Source of the DNA: Cupriavidus pauculus
Lineage (GTDB): Bacteria > Pseudomonadota > Gammaproteobacteria > Burkholderiales > Burkholderiaceae
DNA: 64,000 nt
NCBI RefSeq assembly: GCF_003854935.1
Contig: NZ_CP033969.1
Coordinates: forward strand, 930,001-994,000
Reading direction: 5' to 3'
The notes beneath the pieces are model-generated. The model worked only from the letters and a program-made list of their open reading frames with translations, was not told the DNA's origin and did no database searches. Below, piece after piece: positions 20,815 to 33,350 of the stretch. Both the position numbers and the translations under genes were made by a program. Position 1 is the first letter of the stretch; each line of letters opens with the position of its first letter.

Positions 20815-21966
20815 ATGAGCTCGACATTCCGCAAGACGGCCATGACCGTCGCCATGGCCGTTGCAGGCCTGACCGCCGCCTCGGCCGCTTTCGCGCAGGC
20901 GCAGGAAATCAAGCTGGGCTACGCCGGCCCGCTGACCGGCGGCCAGGCCCAGTACGGCAAGGACATGCAGAACGGCATCGTGCTGGCCATCGACGACATG
21001 AACGCCACCAAGCCGAAGATCGGCGGCAAGGAAGTCAAGTTCGTCCTGGTCTCCGAGGACGACCAGGCTGACCCGAAGACCGGTTCCGTCGTGGCCCAGA
21101 AGCTGGTCGACGCCGGCATCCAGGGCATGCTCGGCCACTTCAACTCGGGCACCAGCATCCCGGCGTCGATGGTCTACAACCGCGCCGGCATTCCGCAGAT
21201 CGCCATGGCGACGGCCCCGGAATACACCCGCCAGGGCTTCAAGACCACGTTCCGCATGATGACGTCCGACACGCAGCAGGGTTCGGTGATCGGCGCCTTC
21301 GTGGTGAAGAAGCTGGGCGCCAAGAACATCGCCATCGTCGACGACCGCACTGCCTACGGCCAGGGCCTGGCCGACGAGTTCGAGAAGGCTGCCAAGGCCG
21401 CCGGCGGCAAGATCGTGCGCCGCGAATTCACGAACGACAAGGCCGTCGACTTCAAGGCCGTGCTGACCAACATCAAGCGCAGCAACCCGGACGTGATCTT
21501 CTACGGCGGCGCCGAGACGCAGTCGGCCCCGATGGCCAAGCAGGTCAAGGAACTGGGCCTGAAGGCACCGATCGTCTCGGGCGAAATGTCCAAGACCGAC
21601 AACTTCCTGAAGCTGGCCGGCACGGCCGCCGACGGCACCGTGGTGTCGCTGGCCGGCCTGCCGCTGGAGCAGATGCCCGGCGGCGCCGCCTACGAGAAGA
21701 AGTACGAGAAGCGCTTTGGCTCGAAGGTCCAGACGTACTCGCCGTACGCCTATGACGGCGCCACCGCGATGATGACCGCCATGATCAAGGCTGGTTCAGC
21801 AGATCCGGCACGCTACCTGCCGGTGCTGGCCGCCACGAACATGCAGGGCGTGACCACCAAGACCCTGGCCTACGACGCACGCGGCGACCTGAAGGACGGC
21901 GGCATCACCGTCTACAAGGTCGAAGGCGGCAAGTGGACCGTGCTGGAGACCGTGGGCGGCAAGTAA
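20815..21966 (+). CDS. Branched-chain amino acid ABC transporter substrate-binding protein
   Basis: 383 residues of the LivJ/LivK (Peripla_BP_6) family. A signal peptide is visible at residues 1-27 with an ASAAFA cleavage region, and the mature protein begins near QAQEIKLGYAGPLTGGQAQY. It would bind leucine-type or other amino acids in the periplasm and deliver them to an inner-membrane ABC permease. AAGGAG precedes ATG 20815. No permease or ATPase genes adjoin it, so its transporter is encoded elsewhere. Its place after putA suggests amino acid uptake, but ligand identity is unknown. Confidence 0.9.
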   Translation: MSSTFRKTAMTVAMAVAGLTAASAAFAQAQEIKLGYAGPLTGGQAQYGKDMQNGIVLAIDDMNATKPKIGGKEVKFVLVSEDDQADPKTGSVVAQKLVDAGIQGMLGHFNSGTSIPASMVYNRAGIPQIAMATAPEYTRQGFKTTFRMMTSDTQQGSVIGAFVVKKLGAKNIAIVDDRTAYGQGLADEFEKAAKAAGGKIVRREFTNDKAVDFKAVLTNIKRSNPDVIFYGGAETQSAPMAKQVKELGLKAPIVSGEMSKTDNFLKLAGTAADGTVVSLAGLPLEQMPGGAAYEKKYEKRFGSKVQTYSPYAYDGATAMMTAMIKAGSADPARYLPVLAATNMQGVTTKTLAYDARGDLKDGGITVYKVEGGKWTVLETVGGK

Positions 21967-21978
21967 TCCCGCCCCAAC

Positions 21979-22058
21979 GCGCGCCGGACGGCTTTCCTAC
22001 GGCCGGCGCGCAGGCAGAACTGACGCCACCCGGGCATCGGCCCGCGGTGGCGTTTTTT
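21979..22058 (+). terminator. Double-hairpin terminator after the binding protein
   Basis: A perfect 9-base-pair stem (21979-21987 with 22003-22011) is followed by a second GC-rich stem (22024-22035 with 22040-22052, one bulged base) and six T at 22053-22058. The second hairpin with its T-run is a standard rho-independent terminator. Confidence 0.88.
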
Positions 22059-22147
22059 ATTGGCCGTGCATTTCAGGGAACACCGATTGCGGCCTATCGC
22101 CCACGCCTAATAGCCTGCTGCGTCAGCTTCGACAAACAGGGGGAACG

Positions 22148-22222
22148 ATGGCGATGTTCTACGCGGCGGTGGAGGGTGATCCGCTGGATGTCTCTCTGCA
22201 ATTCGATAGCTGGATCCGCTGA
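22148..22222 (+). pseudogene. 24-codon stub, possible PAAR-protein remnant
   Basis: A short frame encodes MAMFYAAVEGDPLD and then ten unrelated residues before TGA. A strong AGGGGGAA ribosome site stands in front of the ATG. The first 14 residues resemble the N-terminus of PAAR-domain spike proteins, which often run VEGDPLDSGG, but the expected glycine-rich continuation is missing. My reading is a truncated type VI secretion PAAR effector gene whose body was deleted, leaving the start beside its neighbours. This is inference from a short match; it could also be a real micropeptide. Confidence 0.35.
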
Positions 22223-22227
22223 CGGTC

Positions 22228-22593
22228 ATGTGGCGCTATCTTAGGAGGCTTCTTCCCTGGGCCTTCCTTTATATCTGCTTCGGTTTCGTCGTCTTCAAAT
22301 TCGAGCGCGGCGTTCCCTACGACGACGAGTGCTGGAGCCCAAATCATGAGTACTTTATGGTGCGGAGGGAGTCGCTTGTGTCCTCCTGGACTTCGCGGCA
22401 TGGAGACAGGGACGGTTGGGTCCTGATCTACGACAAGTACGGCAAGTTGCTACATCGGTGGGACGGCGGGCTCAGTTCCGAGGGCGGGCCGTGGTGGTCG
22501 GGCACTGCTATCCATTTCTTCAATGAGCCCCAAGCCACGCTCGATCTTCCGACCGACGCGGGGCGGACTGATTTGGTACGGCTCTGCTATTGA
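22228..22593 (+). CDS. Small membrane-anchored protein, tandem copy 1
   Basis: 121 residues of unrecognised family. A short basic start (MWRYLRRLLPW) leads into one hydrophobic segment (AFLYICFGFVVF), consistent with a membrane anchor or uncleaved signal. The rest is a compact domain with motifs CWSPNHEYFMVRRESL, GWVLIYDKYGKLLHRWDG and EGGPWW, ending with a C-terminal Cys-Tyr. It is closely paralogous to the next gene, about four in five residues identical over the shared length. The arrangement recalls tandem immunity genes beside polymorphic-toxin or type VI effector loci; that function is inference. Confidence 0.75.
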   Translation: MWRYLRRLLPWAFLYICFGFVVFKFERGVPYDDECWSPNHEYFMVRRESLVSSWTSRHGDRDGWVLIYDKYGKLLHRWDGGLSSEGGPWWSGTAIHFFNEPQATLDLPTDAGRTDLVRLCY

Positions 22594-22595
22594 CC

Positions 22596-22970
22596 ATGAG
22601 GCGCTTTTTTCGGTGGCTGCTACGCGTTTTGCCATGGCTCGTGTTTTATATCTGCTTCGGCTTCGTCGTCTTCAAGTTCCAGCGCGGCGTTCCCTACGAC
22701 GACGATTGTTGGAGCCCGAATCACGAATATTTCATGGTGCGCAAGGAATCGCTGGTGTCCTCGTGGACGTGGCGACACGAAGACCGGGAGGGTTGGGTGC
22801 TGATCTACGACAAGTACGGCAATCTCGTGCATCGATGGGATGGCGCGCTCAACACCGAAGGTGGGCCGTGGTGGTTTGGCACCGAGGTCCATATCTTCAA
22901 CAAACCTCAAGCCACGCTGCATCTCCCGACGGACGCGGGGATGAGCGATTTCCATCGGCTTTGCTATTGA
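22596..22970 (+). CDS. Small membrane-anchored protein, tandem copy 2
   Basis: 124 residues, paralogue of the preceding gene, which ends two bases upstream. It has the same layout: basic start (MRRFFRWLLRVLPW), one hydrophobic segment, then CWSPNHEYFMVRKESL, GWVLIYDKYGNLVHRW and EGGPWW, with the Cys-Tyr end conserved. ATG 22596 is used; TTG 22590 overlaps the previous stop and is a less likely start. Differences between copies cluster in surface-like positions after WTW/WTS and before the C-terminus, as expected for duplicated and diverging specificity genes. Product function unknown. Confidence 0.75.
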   Translation: MRRFFRWLLRVLPWLVFYICFGFVVFKFQRGVPYDDDCWSPNHEYFMVRKESLVSSWTWRHEDREGWVLIYDKYGNLVHRWDGALNTEGGPWWFGTEVHIFNKPQATLHLPTDAGMSDFHRLCY

Positions 22971-22976
22971 CCATGG

Positions 22977-23162
22977 ATGCGCTTCCGGTGGCTGCGACAG
23001 GTCTCGCCATGGCTCGCGTTCTATATCTGCTTCGGCTTCGTCTTCAAGCTCCACCCACCCCCAAAATCCCCCCGTCAACCCCGATCAACCCCCATTCTTC
23101 CGCTGTTCTCCCGGGAGCATGTCGCGCCGTTGGCGCATAATTCCGCTTTTGCTGAATTCTGA
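22977..23162 (+). pseudogene. Truncated third copy of the tandem gene
   Basis: The frame begins MRFRWLRQVSPWLAFYICF, clearly the N-terminal anchor of the two preceding genes, but leaves the family after about 25 codons and runs into a C-rich stretch and unrelated codons. The frame stays open to TGA at 23160-23162, which overlaps the ATG of the next gene. Everything downstream of the membrane segment is missing, so this is a 5' duplication remnant. Confidence 0.8.
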
Positions 23163-25129
23163 TGAAGGAGCGGGCCTTGCAGGATGTCCGTTACGACCAA
23201 GCCATTGCGCTTGCGAACGCCGGGCGCCATGACGATGCCTTGCAGGTAGCCGACCAGCTCTGGGCGGCGCATCCCGAGGTTGTCGACTACGCCGCGCTGC
23301 GTGCGCAGATCCAGTCCGACCGGGGCGACGTGGCCGGTGCGCTGGCTGCGCTGGACGAGGCGATGGCCCGGCTGCCGGAGTTGTCGCTGGCGCCGATGCA
23401 CCGCTGGGCGTCGCGCGGGGCGCTGGCGCACATGTATGGCACGTTGCTGATGCGCGAAGGCCGCGACGCCGAGGCGCAGCCGTGGCTGCACGAGGCGGCG
23501 CGGCGCAACGGGCTGGCTACTGGCGAGTGGGCCGCGCATTTCTACGCCGGCTTTGTCGCGTTCCGGCTCAACGATTTCGCGTTGGCCGGCCGGTACTGGC
23601 ACGACCTGCTGTACCGGGCGCCCGATCTCGGTGCGGGCGACATCCTGCCGCTGGTGCAGGACTACGTGGCCCGTAGCGACGCCGCCGCGCAGCTTGGCGA
23701 GCCGCTGTTGCGGATCTGCTTTGGCCGCATCGCGCTCGATTCGCCGGAATTGCTCGATCTCACGCCGGCGCAGGGCGATGCCCTGGCGGCGGCGCAGGCC
23801 GAACGCGTGCTTGCCGAGCAGGCCGACCATCCCGAGGCGCGCCGCCTGCGGGCCCCGCTGCGGCTGGGCTCGGAGCCGGCTGCCGCGCTGGACGACCTGG
23901 AGACCTATCTGCGCCAGCGGCCCGATCCGCTCGCGCAGGTGCGCGCGCTGACGTGGCGCCACCAGTCGCACGTGGCCGCCGGGGCCAGCGCGCCGGCCCA
24001 GCCTGCCTGGACCGGTTTTGCGGTCACGGCCGATGCCGACGATGGCGCGCTGTATTTCCACGCCGCCACGGCGCTCGGCAGCTTCCTGGACGAGGTGCCC
24101 GCCTCGCAGGCCGCGCTCAAGCCGATGCTGGAGGCCATGTGCCGCAAGGGGCTGGCCTGTTTCGAGTCGTATTTCGAGACCGGCGAGGGCGACGCCCACG
24201 GCCACGGCGGCAACGCCGATCCGCATCTGTACTCGCTGCTGTGCCGCTTGCTGGCGCGCACGCTGCCGGCCGACGCCACGCACCTGGAAGAGAAGGTCGC
24301 GCTGCACCAGAAAGGCATGGCCGCCAGCGAGTTCATCGACCACTGGATCGACCTGCTCGACGCCCACGCCGCGGCTGGCCAGCACCAGCAGGTGGTGGAC
24401 CTGGCCGGCGAGGTGCTGAACCGGTATCCGGTCGAGCGCGATCCGGCCCGCGTGAGCTGGGCGTTCAGCCGGCTGGTGGCCGCCTGGGCGGCAATCGGCG
24501 GCCGCGATGCCACCGAATCGGCCAGCGCCGCGCTTTCTCACATGGACATGCGGCTCGACGCGCTGCCCGTGGAGGCCCGCACCGAGGGCGCCCACGCCAT
24601 GGCCCATGCCCGCGCCCACTATGCCGCGCTGCTGCAAGCCGGCATGGCGACCATGGATGAGCACGACAAGGCCGACGCGGTGGCCGAGCTGGAAGCGCTG
24701 CAACGGCGGTCGCTGCTGGTCGACGATGCCTGGGTATCGGGCCGCTTCGGCCAACTCTGGCGCGACCTGGGCGACCACGAACGCGCGCTGCCACTGCTGG
24801 AACAGGCCGTGACGCTGGCGCAGGCCGATCCCCGCGCCCAGGCCACGGCGCGGGTGCAGCGTGCCCGGCTGCTGGTCGATCTGGAGCGTTACCCCGAGGC
24901 ACTGACCGACTTCCAGATGGCGTTTGCGGCACGCGACGACTGGGACGCCCATACCTGGCTGGTGGCCGTGCAGGCGGCCCTCGGCATGGGTCAGCGCGAA
25001 TCGGCGCTGGCGTGGTTCGAGCGGGCCCGTGCGCAGGATGCCGAAAAGGGCAGCACGCGTGGCTTGTTCGCCAAGGTCGAGGCGTCGCTGAAGGCCACCC
25101 GTCCCAAGTGGAAGCTCTGGGGCGTGTGA
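23162..25129 (+). CDS. Tetratricopeptide-repeat protein
   Basis: About 655 residues, predicted soluble, made of degenerate helical repeats. TPR-like pairs are clear at the N-terminus (YDQAIALANAGRHDDALQVA) and C-terminus (LGDHERALPLLEQAVTLAQ, LERYPEALTDFQMAFAA). No catalytic motif was seen and no signal peptide is present, so a cytosolic protein-interaction role is likely. The start is uncertain: ATG 23162 overlaps the previous stop, but AAGGAG at 23165-23170 lies six bases before TTG 23177, which may be the real start (MQDVRYDQAIALANAG). Confidence 0.8.
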   Translation: MKERALQDVRYDQAIALANAGRHDDALQVADQLWAAHPEVVDYAALRAQIQSDRGDVAGALAALDEAMARLPELSLAPMHRWASRGALAHMYGTLLMREGRDAEAQPWLHEAARRNGLATGEWAAHFYAGFVAFRLNDFALAGRYWHDLLYRAPDLGAGDILPLVQDYVARSDAAAQLGEPLLRICFGRIALDSPELLDLTPAQGDALAAAQAERVLAEQADHPEARRLRAPLRLGSEPAAALDDLETYLRQRPDPLAQVRALTWRHQSHVAAGASAPAQPAWTGFAVTADADDGALYFHAATALGSFLDEVPASQAALKPMLEAMCRKGLACFESYFETGEGDAHGHGGNADPHLYSLLCRLLARTLPADATHLEEKVALHQKGMAASEFIDHWIDLLDAHAAAGQHQQVVDLAGEVLNRYPVERDPARVSWAFSRLVAAWAAIGGRDATESASAALSHMDMRLDALPVEARTEGAHAMAHARAHYAALLQAGMATMDEHDKADAVAELEALQRRSLLVDDAWVSGRFGQLWRDLGDHERALPLLEQAVTLAQADPRAQATARVQRARLLVDLERYPEALTDFQMAFAARDDWDAHTWLVAVQAALGMGQRESALAWFERARAQDAEKGSTRGLFAKVEASLKATRPKWKLWGV

Positions 25130-25200
25130 ACCGGGCGCCGCGCCATGTGAGCCACCGCACGCGGCGCCATATGCGACGATTCTGATTTTGAAAGACCTAC

Positions 25201-25232
25201 AAAACCGCTATCGGAGACGATGGCGGTTTTTG
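25201..25232 (+). terminator. Rho-independent terminator after the TPR gene
   Basis: A stem of 13 base pairs including one wobble pair (25201-25213 with 25218-25230), with a GAGA tetraloop, begins with AAAA and ends in a T-run. It lies 72 bases after the stop. Confidence 0.88.
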
Positions 25233-25314
25233 TTTGGGGATGGCGTAAGTTGCGCGCATGTTCGAGAAAGTGTCGGACAAGCACTTACATTTCCCGACGT
25301 GTCCTTCCGTTACC

Positions 25315-26538
25315 ATGTCGCGCATGAACGGATTGAGCCAACTTTTCCCCTCCCTGCCGCTGGCGCCGGGCGGACTGTTCTGGGTGGGCCTTGCGCTGGT
25401 TGGCGCGGGTCTGGCCGGAGAGGTCTGCCGCCGCTGGCTGGGGTGCCCGCGTATCGTCGGCTACGCGGTGGTAGGGCTGTTTGCCGGCATGCTCGGCCGC
25501 AGCATCGTCGACGACAACATGATTGCGCAGACGCGTGTGCTGATCGACATGGCGCTGGCCCTGGCGCTGTTCGAGCTCGGGCATCGGGTGTCGCTGTCGT
25601 GGCTGCGGGCCAACCCGTGGCTGCTGATCACCAGCGCGGCGGAAAGCCTGCTGACCTGGGGCCTGGTGTCCACGGTGCTGCAATGGCTGGGCGCCTCGCC
25701 TGGCGTGGCGATCCTGGCCGGCGGTATCGCGGTCAGCACGTCGCCGACCATCGTGCTGCAGCTCAAGAACGAGCTTCGGGCGGATGGCCAGGTGACCGAG
25801 CGGCTGCTGGCGATGGCCGCGCTGAACTCGATCTATGCCGCCGCGATCGTCCAGGTGGCCACGGGCTGGCTCCATTCGGAATACGGCAACATCGGCGCCG
25901 CGCTGCTCCATCCGCTGTACCTGCTGGTGGGGTCGAGCCTGCTGGCGTGGGTGGTGGGCAAGGTGGGCCATGCGATCTACGCCCGGATGTCGGCTGACGA
26001 CCACTACAGCTTCCTGGTGCTGGTGGGGCTGGTGCTGTTCACGCTGGCGCTGACGCGTGTGCTGAAGCTGTCGATGCCGCTGACGCTGATGCTGGCGGGC
26101 ATCGTGTTCAAGCATCAGGACCGCCAGCCGCATGTCTGGCCCACGCACTTCGGCAGCGCCGGCAGCCTGCTGATCATCGTGATGGTGGTGTCGCTGGGCC
26201 TGCCGCTGACCGCGAAGGACTGGGTCATCGGCGGCACGCTGGCCGTGGCGCTGGTGTTCTTCCGCCACGTGGCCAAGCTGGCCGGCGTGGTGTCGCTGGG
26301 TTCGTTCTCGGGCCTTAGCCTGCGCCAGTGCATGGCGCTGGGCCTGGCGCTGGCGCCAATGTCGGGGCTGGCTTATCTTCTGATGAGCGACGTCGCCCGC
26401 CTGTATCCGGGCACGGGCGCGCCGCTGGCATCGATCATCCTGTGCGCGCTGGCGATCGAGCAACTGCTCGGGCCCATCATCGCCGCGTGGGCGCTGCGGT
26501 ACGCGGGCGAGGCACGGGTCAATGGAGGAGGGCGCTGA
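25315..26538 (+). CDS. Monovalent cation:proton antiporter, CPA2/KefB-like
   Basis: About 407 residues, almost wholly hydrophobic with ten or more membrane segments. It resembles the membrane domain of the CPA2 (Kef/NapA) family: an early [19 protein letters not shown] segment, a helix with [11 protein letters not shown], and [18 protein letters not shown] in the core unwound-helix region. It has no C-terminal RCK/TrkA nucleotide-binding domain, unlike full KefB/C. It probably exchanges K+ or Na+ for protons. ATG 25315 and ATG 25324 are both possible starts; neither has a strong ribosome site. Its stop overlaps the next start. Confidence 0.82.
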   Translation: MSRMNGLSQLFPSLPLAPGGLFWVGLALVGAGLAGEVCRRWLGCPRIVGYAVVGLFAGMLGRSIVDDNMIAQTRVLIDMALALALFELGHRVSLSWLRANPWLLITSAAESLLTWGLVSTVLQWLGASPGVAILAGGIAVSTSPTIVLQLKNELRADGQVTERLLAMAALNSIYAAAIVQVATGWLHSEYGNIGAALLHPLYLLVGSSLLAWVVGKVGHAIYARMSADDHYSFLVLVGLVLFTLALTRVLKLSMPLTLMLAGIVFKHQDRQPHVWPTHFGSAGSLLIIVMVVSLGLPLTAKDWVIGGTLAVALVFFRHVAKLAGVVSLGSFSGLSLRQCMALGLALAPMSGLAYLLMSDVARLYPGTGAPLASIILCALAIEQLLGPIIAAWALRYAGEARVNGGGR

Positions 26539-27653
26539 TGTCGCTCGAACCGTTCAAGCATTCCGAGGCACTGACCTTCGGCGTCGAGCTGGAACTGCAG
26601 CTCGTCAATCGTCATGACTACGACCTGGCGCCGTTCGCGCCCGACTTGATCCGCGCGCTGAAGGGCGCCCAGCACGCCGGCGATATCAAGCCGGAAATCA
26701 GCCCGTCGATGATCGAGATCAGCACCGGCATCTGCCGCGACTACGCGCAGGCGCTGGAGGAGCTGACCGTGATGCGCGACCTGATGGTCAATGCATCGCG
26801 CGGCCTGAACCTGGGCATCTGCGGGGGCGGCACCCACCCGTTCCAGGTGTGGTCCGAGCGGACGATCTCCGACTCGCCGCGCTACCAGTACATTTCGGAG
26901 CTCTACGGCTACCTGGCCAAGCAGTTCACGGTGTTCGGCCAGCACGTGCATATCGGCTGCCCCAGCGCCGACGAGTCGCTGTTCCTGCTGCACGCCATTG
27001 GCCGCTACGTGCCGCACTTCATCGCGCTGGCCGCGTCGTCGCCGTACGTGCAGGGCGTGGACACCGGGTTTGCCTCGGCGCGGCTCAATTCGGTGGCCGC
27101 GTTCCCGATGAGCGGCCGGGCGCCGCATGTACTGACGTGGGAGGGCTTCCGGGCGTACTTCGACAAGATGCACGCCACGGGCGTGATCGAGAGCATGAAG
27201 GACTTCTACTGGGATATCCGTCCCAAGCCGGAGTTCGGCACGATCGAGGTGCGCGTGATGGACACGCCGCTGACGGTGCAGCGCGCCTGCGACATCGCCG
27301 CCTATATCCAGGCGCTGGCCCGCTACCTGTTGCTGTCGCGGCCTTTCATGCCCCAGGAAGACGACTACCTCGTGTACACGTTCAACCGCTTCCAGGCGTG
27401 CCGCTTCGGGCTGGAGGGCGAGTACGTGCATCCCAACGAGCTGACGCGGATGCCGATTGCTGACCATATCCTGTCGATCTGCGACGCGCTGGAGCCGCAC
27501 GCCGAGGCGCTGGGGTCGCTCCAGGCGCTGGCGAACATCCGCGCCCAGGCGGCGGCGCGCGACAACGACGCGCGCATGGTGCGCACCGTCAACGACGAGG
27601 CGCACAGCCTGCGCGACACGGTGCGGCGGACCTGCGAGCAGTGGGAGTCGTAG
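26538..27653 (+). CDS. ybdK: YbdK-type carboxylate-amine ligase (weak glutamate-cysteine ligase)
   Basis: 371 residues of the GCS2 family. The N-terminus [15 protein letters not shown] gives the metal- and ATP-binding GVELE motif; [13 protein letters not shown] and [10 protein letters not shown] are further family motifs. E. coli YbdK has weak gamma-glutamylcysteine ligase activity, and the physiological substrate is unsettled. ATG 26538 overlaps the antiporter TGA (TGATG), with GGAGGAGGG upstream, so the genes are translationally coupled. Coupling to a Kef-like antiporter is suggestive because Kef channels respond to glutathione conjugates. Confidence 0.88.
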   Translation: MSLEPFKHSEALTFGVELELQLVNRHDYDLAPFAPDLIRALKGAQHAGDIKPEISPSMIEISTGICRDYAQALEELTVMRDLMVNASRGLNLGICGGGTHPFQVWSERTISDSPRYQYISELYGYLAKQFTVFGQHVHIGCPSADESLFLLHAIGRYVPHFIALAASSPYVQGVDTGFASARLNSVAAFPMSGRAPHVLTWEGFRAYFDKMHATGVIESMKDFYWDIRPKPEFGTIEVRVMDTPLTVQRACDIAAYIQALARYLLLSRPFMPQEDDYLVYTFNRFQACRFGLEGEYVHPNELTRMPIADHILSICDALEPHAEALGSLQALANIRAQAAARDNDARMVRTVNDEAHSLRDTVRRTCEQWES

Positions 27654-27665
27654 CCGCGCGGTGTG

Positions 27666-28412
27666 TCAGGCCCCGTGCGGCACACTTTCCCCGTCCCGGC
27701 CGGTCACCAGCCCAAGCTGCTGGTTCGCCGGCACGGCGACGTCGATCAGCTTCGGACGCGGCAGGTTCAGGCCGCGCATCATCGTGATGAACTCGTCGCG
27801 GGTGCGCCCGGCAACGCGGCTGTTGGTGGCGCGTTCGCGCCCGATGGTCGATTCGGTCTGGCCCTTGTAGTCGTGGGCCGGATAGACGCGCGTGTCGTCC
27901 GGCAGCCGGAAAAGCTTCTGCGTCAGGCTGTCGAACAGCGTGCCGGCATCGCCGGACTGGAAGTCGGTACGGCCGCAGCCGTCGATCAGCAGCGCGTCGC
28001 CGGTAAAGATGCGGCGCGTGGTGCCTTCCGCCGTGGTTTCTTCCCACAGATAGCTCATGCTGCCCGCCGTGTGGCCGGGCGTGTGGATCGCGCGCAGCAC
28101 CTGGGTGCCGAAGGCCAGCGTGTCGCCGTCGATCAACTGCTTCAGCGCGGGCTTGATGTCGCAGCCGGCCGGGGCGGCCGTGCCGGCGCCGGTCAACCGG
28201 GCCAGATGGCCGGCCGAGGTGATGTGGTCGGCGTGGGCGTGCGTTTCCACGATCCAGACCAGCCGGGCGCCCGCCTGCTCCAGCACCGCCAGGTCGCGCG
28301 CGGACTGCCGGTCCACCGGGTCGATCAGCAGCGCGTCGCGCGTGGCGGCGTCGATCAGCAGGTAGGTGAACGTGGACGAGACATCGTCGAACAGCTGGTG
28401 AAAGGTCTGCAT
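27666..28412 (-). CDS. Persulfide dioxygenase-like MBL-fold protein (ETHE1/Blh type)
   Basis: 248 residues of the metallo-beta-lactamase fold. THAHADH at 57-63 supplies the first iron ligands, HTPGHTAG and [17 protein letters not shown] follow, and [15 protein letters not shown] is characteristic of the ETHE1 group rather than glyoxalase II. ETHE1-type enzymes oxidise glutathione persulfide to sulfite with a mononuclear Fe(II). It lies 80 bases downstream of sdaA on the same strand, possibly in one transcript, and is tail-to-tail with ybdK, 12 bases apart. Confidence 0.85.
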   Translation of the reverse strand: MQTFHQLFDDVSSTFTYLLIDAATRDALLIDPVDRQSARDLAVLEQAGARLVWIVETHAHADHITSAGHLARLTGAGTAAPAGCDIKPALKQLIDGDTLAFGTQVLRAIHTPGHTAGSMSYLWEETTAEGTTRRIFTGDALLIDGCGRTDFQSGDAGTLFDSLTQKLFRLPDDTRVYPAHDYKGQTESTIGRERATNSRVAGRTRDEFITMMRGLNLPRPKLIDVAVPANQQLGLVTGRDGESVPHGA

Positions 28413-28491
28413 GGCGGTGTTTTTCTGGCAAACCGGAAAAGTGCTTCCATCATACGTCGCCGGCGCGGGCCGGCAAGCCGCGCTCGGCGCG

Positions 28492-29868
28492 TCAGCACTC
28501 GACGATATTGACGGCCAGTCCGCCGCGCGCCGTCTCCTTGTACTTGGTCTTCATGTCGGCACCGGTCTCGCGCATCGTCTTGATGACCGAGTCCAGCGAC
28601 ACGTAGTGCGTGCCGTCGCCACGCAGCGCCATGCGGGCCGCGTTGACCGCCTTGACCGATGCCATGGCGTTGCGCTCGATGCACGGAATCTGCACCAGCC
28701 CGCCCACCGGGTCGCAGGTCAGGCCCAGGTTGTGCTCCATGCCGATCTCGGCGGCGTTCTCGACCTGCCCGGGCGTGCCGCCCAGCACGGCGGCCAGCGC
28801 GCCGGCCGCCATCGAGCACGCCACGCCCACCTCGCCCTGGCAGCCCACCTCGGCGCCCGAGATCGACGCATTGAGCTTGTAGAGCAGGCCGATGGCGCCG
28901 GCCGTCAGCAGGAAGTCCACCACCCCCGCGCGGTTCGCGCCCGGCACAAAGCGGTCGTAATAGTGCAGCACGGCCGGGATGATGCCCGCCGCGCCGTTGG
29001 TCGGCGCCGTCACCACGCGCCCGCCGGCGGCGTTTTCCTCGTTGACGGCCATCGCGTAGAGGTTGACCCAGTCCATGACCGACAGCGGGTCTGACAGCGT
29101 CCGCTCGGCGCGCTGGGTCAGGTTGCGGTACAGCTCCGGCGCGCGCCGCTTGACCTTGAACGGCCCGGGCAGCTCACCCTCGGTGCGGCAGCCGCGCGCC
29201 ACGCATTGCTGCATGACGTCCCAGATGTGCAGCAGGCCGTCGACCACCTCGCTCTCGGTGCGCCACGTCAGCTCGTTCTCCAGCATGAGCCGCGCGATCG
29301 ACTTGCCGCTGCCGTGCGCCATGTCCAGCATCGCCCGGCCGCTGCGGAACGGGTGCGGCAACTGCTTCTCGGCCGCCAGCACCTGCGTGTTCGGGGCGCC
29401 GGCCGTGACCACGAAGCCGCCGCCGACCGACAGGTAGCGCGCCTCGCGCAGCGGCGTGCCGTCCGCGTCATAGGCGTGGAACTTCATGCCGTTGGGATGC
29501 TCGGCCATCGCCTCGCGGCGGTAGAACGCCACGTGCTCGCGCTCGACGAACGGCACCGCGTGCCGGCCCAGCAGCGACAGCGTCCGGCTCGCGCGCAGCG
29601 CGGCCAGCCGGGCGTCGATGGTGTCGGGATCGACGGTGTCCGGCGCCTCGCCCATCAGCCCCAGGATCACGCCCTTGTCGGTGCCGTGTCCCTTGCCCGT
29701 GGCGCCCAGGGACCCATACAGTTCCACGCGCACGCTGGCCACCTTCGGCAGCAGGCCGTCCCGCTCCAGGCCGTGCGCGAACATCAGGGCGGCACGCATC
29801 GGGCCGACGGTATGTGAGCTCGACGGGCCGATACCCACCTTGAACAGATCGAAAACGCTGACTGCCAC
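28492..29868 (-). CDS. sdaA: L-serine ammonia-lyase SdaA
   Basis: 458 residues, a single-chain iron-sulfur L-serine dehydratase. The N-terminal beta domain starts [20 protein letters not shown], and the alpha domain holds the cysteines that ligate the 4Fe-4S cluster ([28 protein letters not shown]). It deaminates L-serine to pyruvate and ammonia in the cytosol. GTG at 29868 is chosen as the start (MAVSVFDLF); upstream in-frame codons would add an unconserved extension. It lies about 100 bases after gcvP on the same strand, so glycine-derived serine can be drained to pyruvate. Confidence 0.94.
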   Translation of the reverse strand: MAVSVFDLFKVGIGPSSSHTVGPMRAALMFAHGLERDGLLPKVASVRVELYGSLGATGKGHGTDKGVILGLMGEAPDTVDPDTIDARLAALRASRTLSLLGRHAVPFVEREHVAFYRREAMAEHPNGMKFHAYDADGTPLREARYLSVGGGFVVTAGAPNTQVLAAEKQLPHPFRSGRAMLDMAHGSGKSIARLMLENELTWRTESEVVDGLLHIWDVMQQCVARGCRTEGELPGPFKVKRRAPELYRNLTQRAERTLSDPLSVMDWVNLYAMAVNEENAAGGRVVTAPTNGAAGIIPAVLHYYDRFVPGANRAGVVDFLLTAGAIGLLYKLNASISGAEVGCQGEVGVACSMAAGALAAVLGGTPGQVENAAEIGMEHNLGLTCDPVGGLVQIPCIERNAMASVKAVNAARMALRGDGTHYVSLDSVIKTMRETGADMKTKYKETARGGLAVNIVEC

Positions 29869-29969
29869 GGCTGACTCCAGATGCAAAGACGGCGTGCCCC
29901 ATGGCACGCCGCCCGAACCGCCCGGCGGGGCGGATGCGTGACGCAGGGAACGGGTGCTCGCCGAAGGGC

Positions 29970-32894
<2,925 letters not shown>

Positions 32895-32969
32895 GGCAAG
32901 GATCTCGAGGAGCGGGCGGCGCCCGGGTGGTCAGCCCGGCGCGCCGCGCGCGGCATCAAACGGGCGGGC

Positions 32970-33350
32970 TCAGGCGCCGACGCTGGCCTTGTAGGCGTCG
33001 GCGTCCATCAGGCCGTTCACGTCGTCGCCGTTGGCCGGCTTGATCTTGAACAGCCACGCGTCAAACGCGTTGGCGTTGACCGATTCCGGCGAGGCCGAGG
33101 CGGCGTCGTTCACGGCCACCACCTCGCCGGCCACCGGGGCGTAGATGTCGGAGGCCGCCTTCACGGACTCCACCACGGCCAGCGCGTCGCCAGCACCAAC
33201 CGACTTGCCCACCTCGGGCAGTTCCAGGAAGACGATGTCGCCCAGCGCGTCCTGCGCGTGGTCGGTAATGCCGATCGTCAGCGTGCCGTCGGACTCGACG
33301 CGCACCCATTCGTGCGACTCGGTGTACTTCAGGTCAGCGGGGAAGTTCAT
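32970..33350 (-). CDS. gcvH: Glycine cleavage system H-protein
   Basis: 126 residues. The lipoyl attachment lysine is K64 in [13 protein letters not shown], and the N-terminal [17 protein letters not shown] is the family signature. The protein shuttles the aminomethyl intermediate between the P-, T- and L-proteins. The start at 33350 is supported by GGAGA five bases upstream on the minus strand. It sits between gcvT and gcvP. Confidence 0.97.
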   Translation of the reverse strand: MNFPADLKYTESHEWVRVESDGTLTIGITDHAQDALGDIVFLELPEVGKSVGAGDALAVVESVKAASDIYAPVAGEVVAVNDAASASPESVNANAFDAWLFKIKPANGDDVNGLMDADAYKASVGA

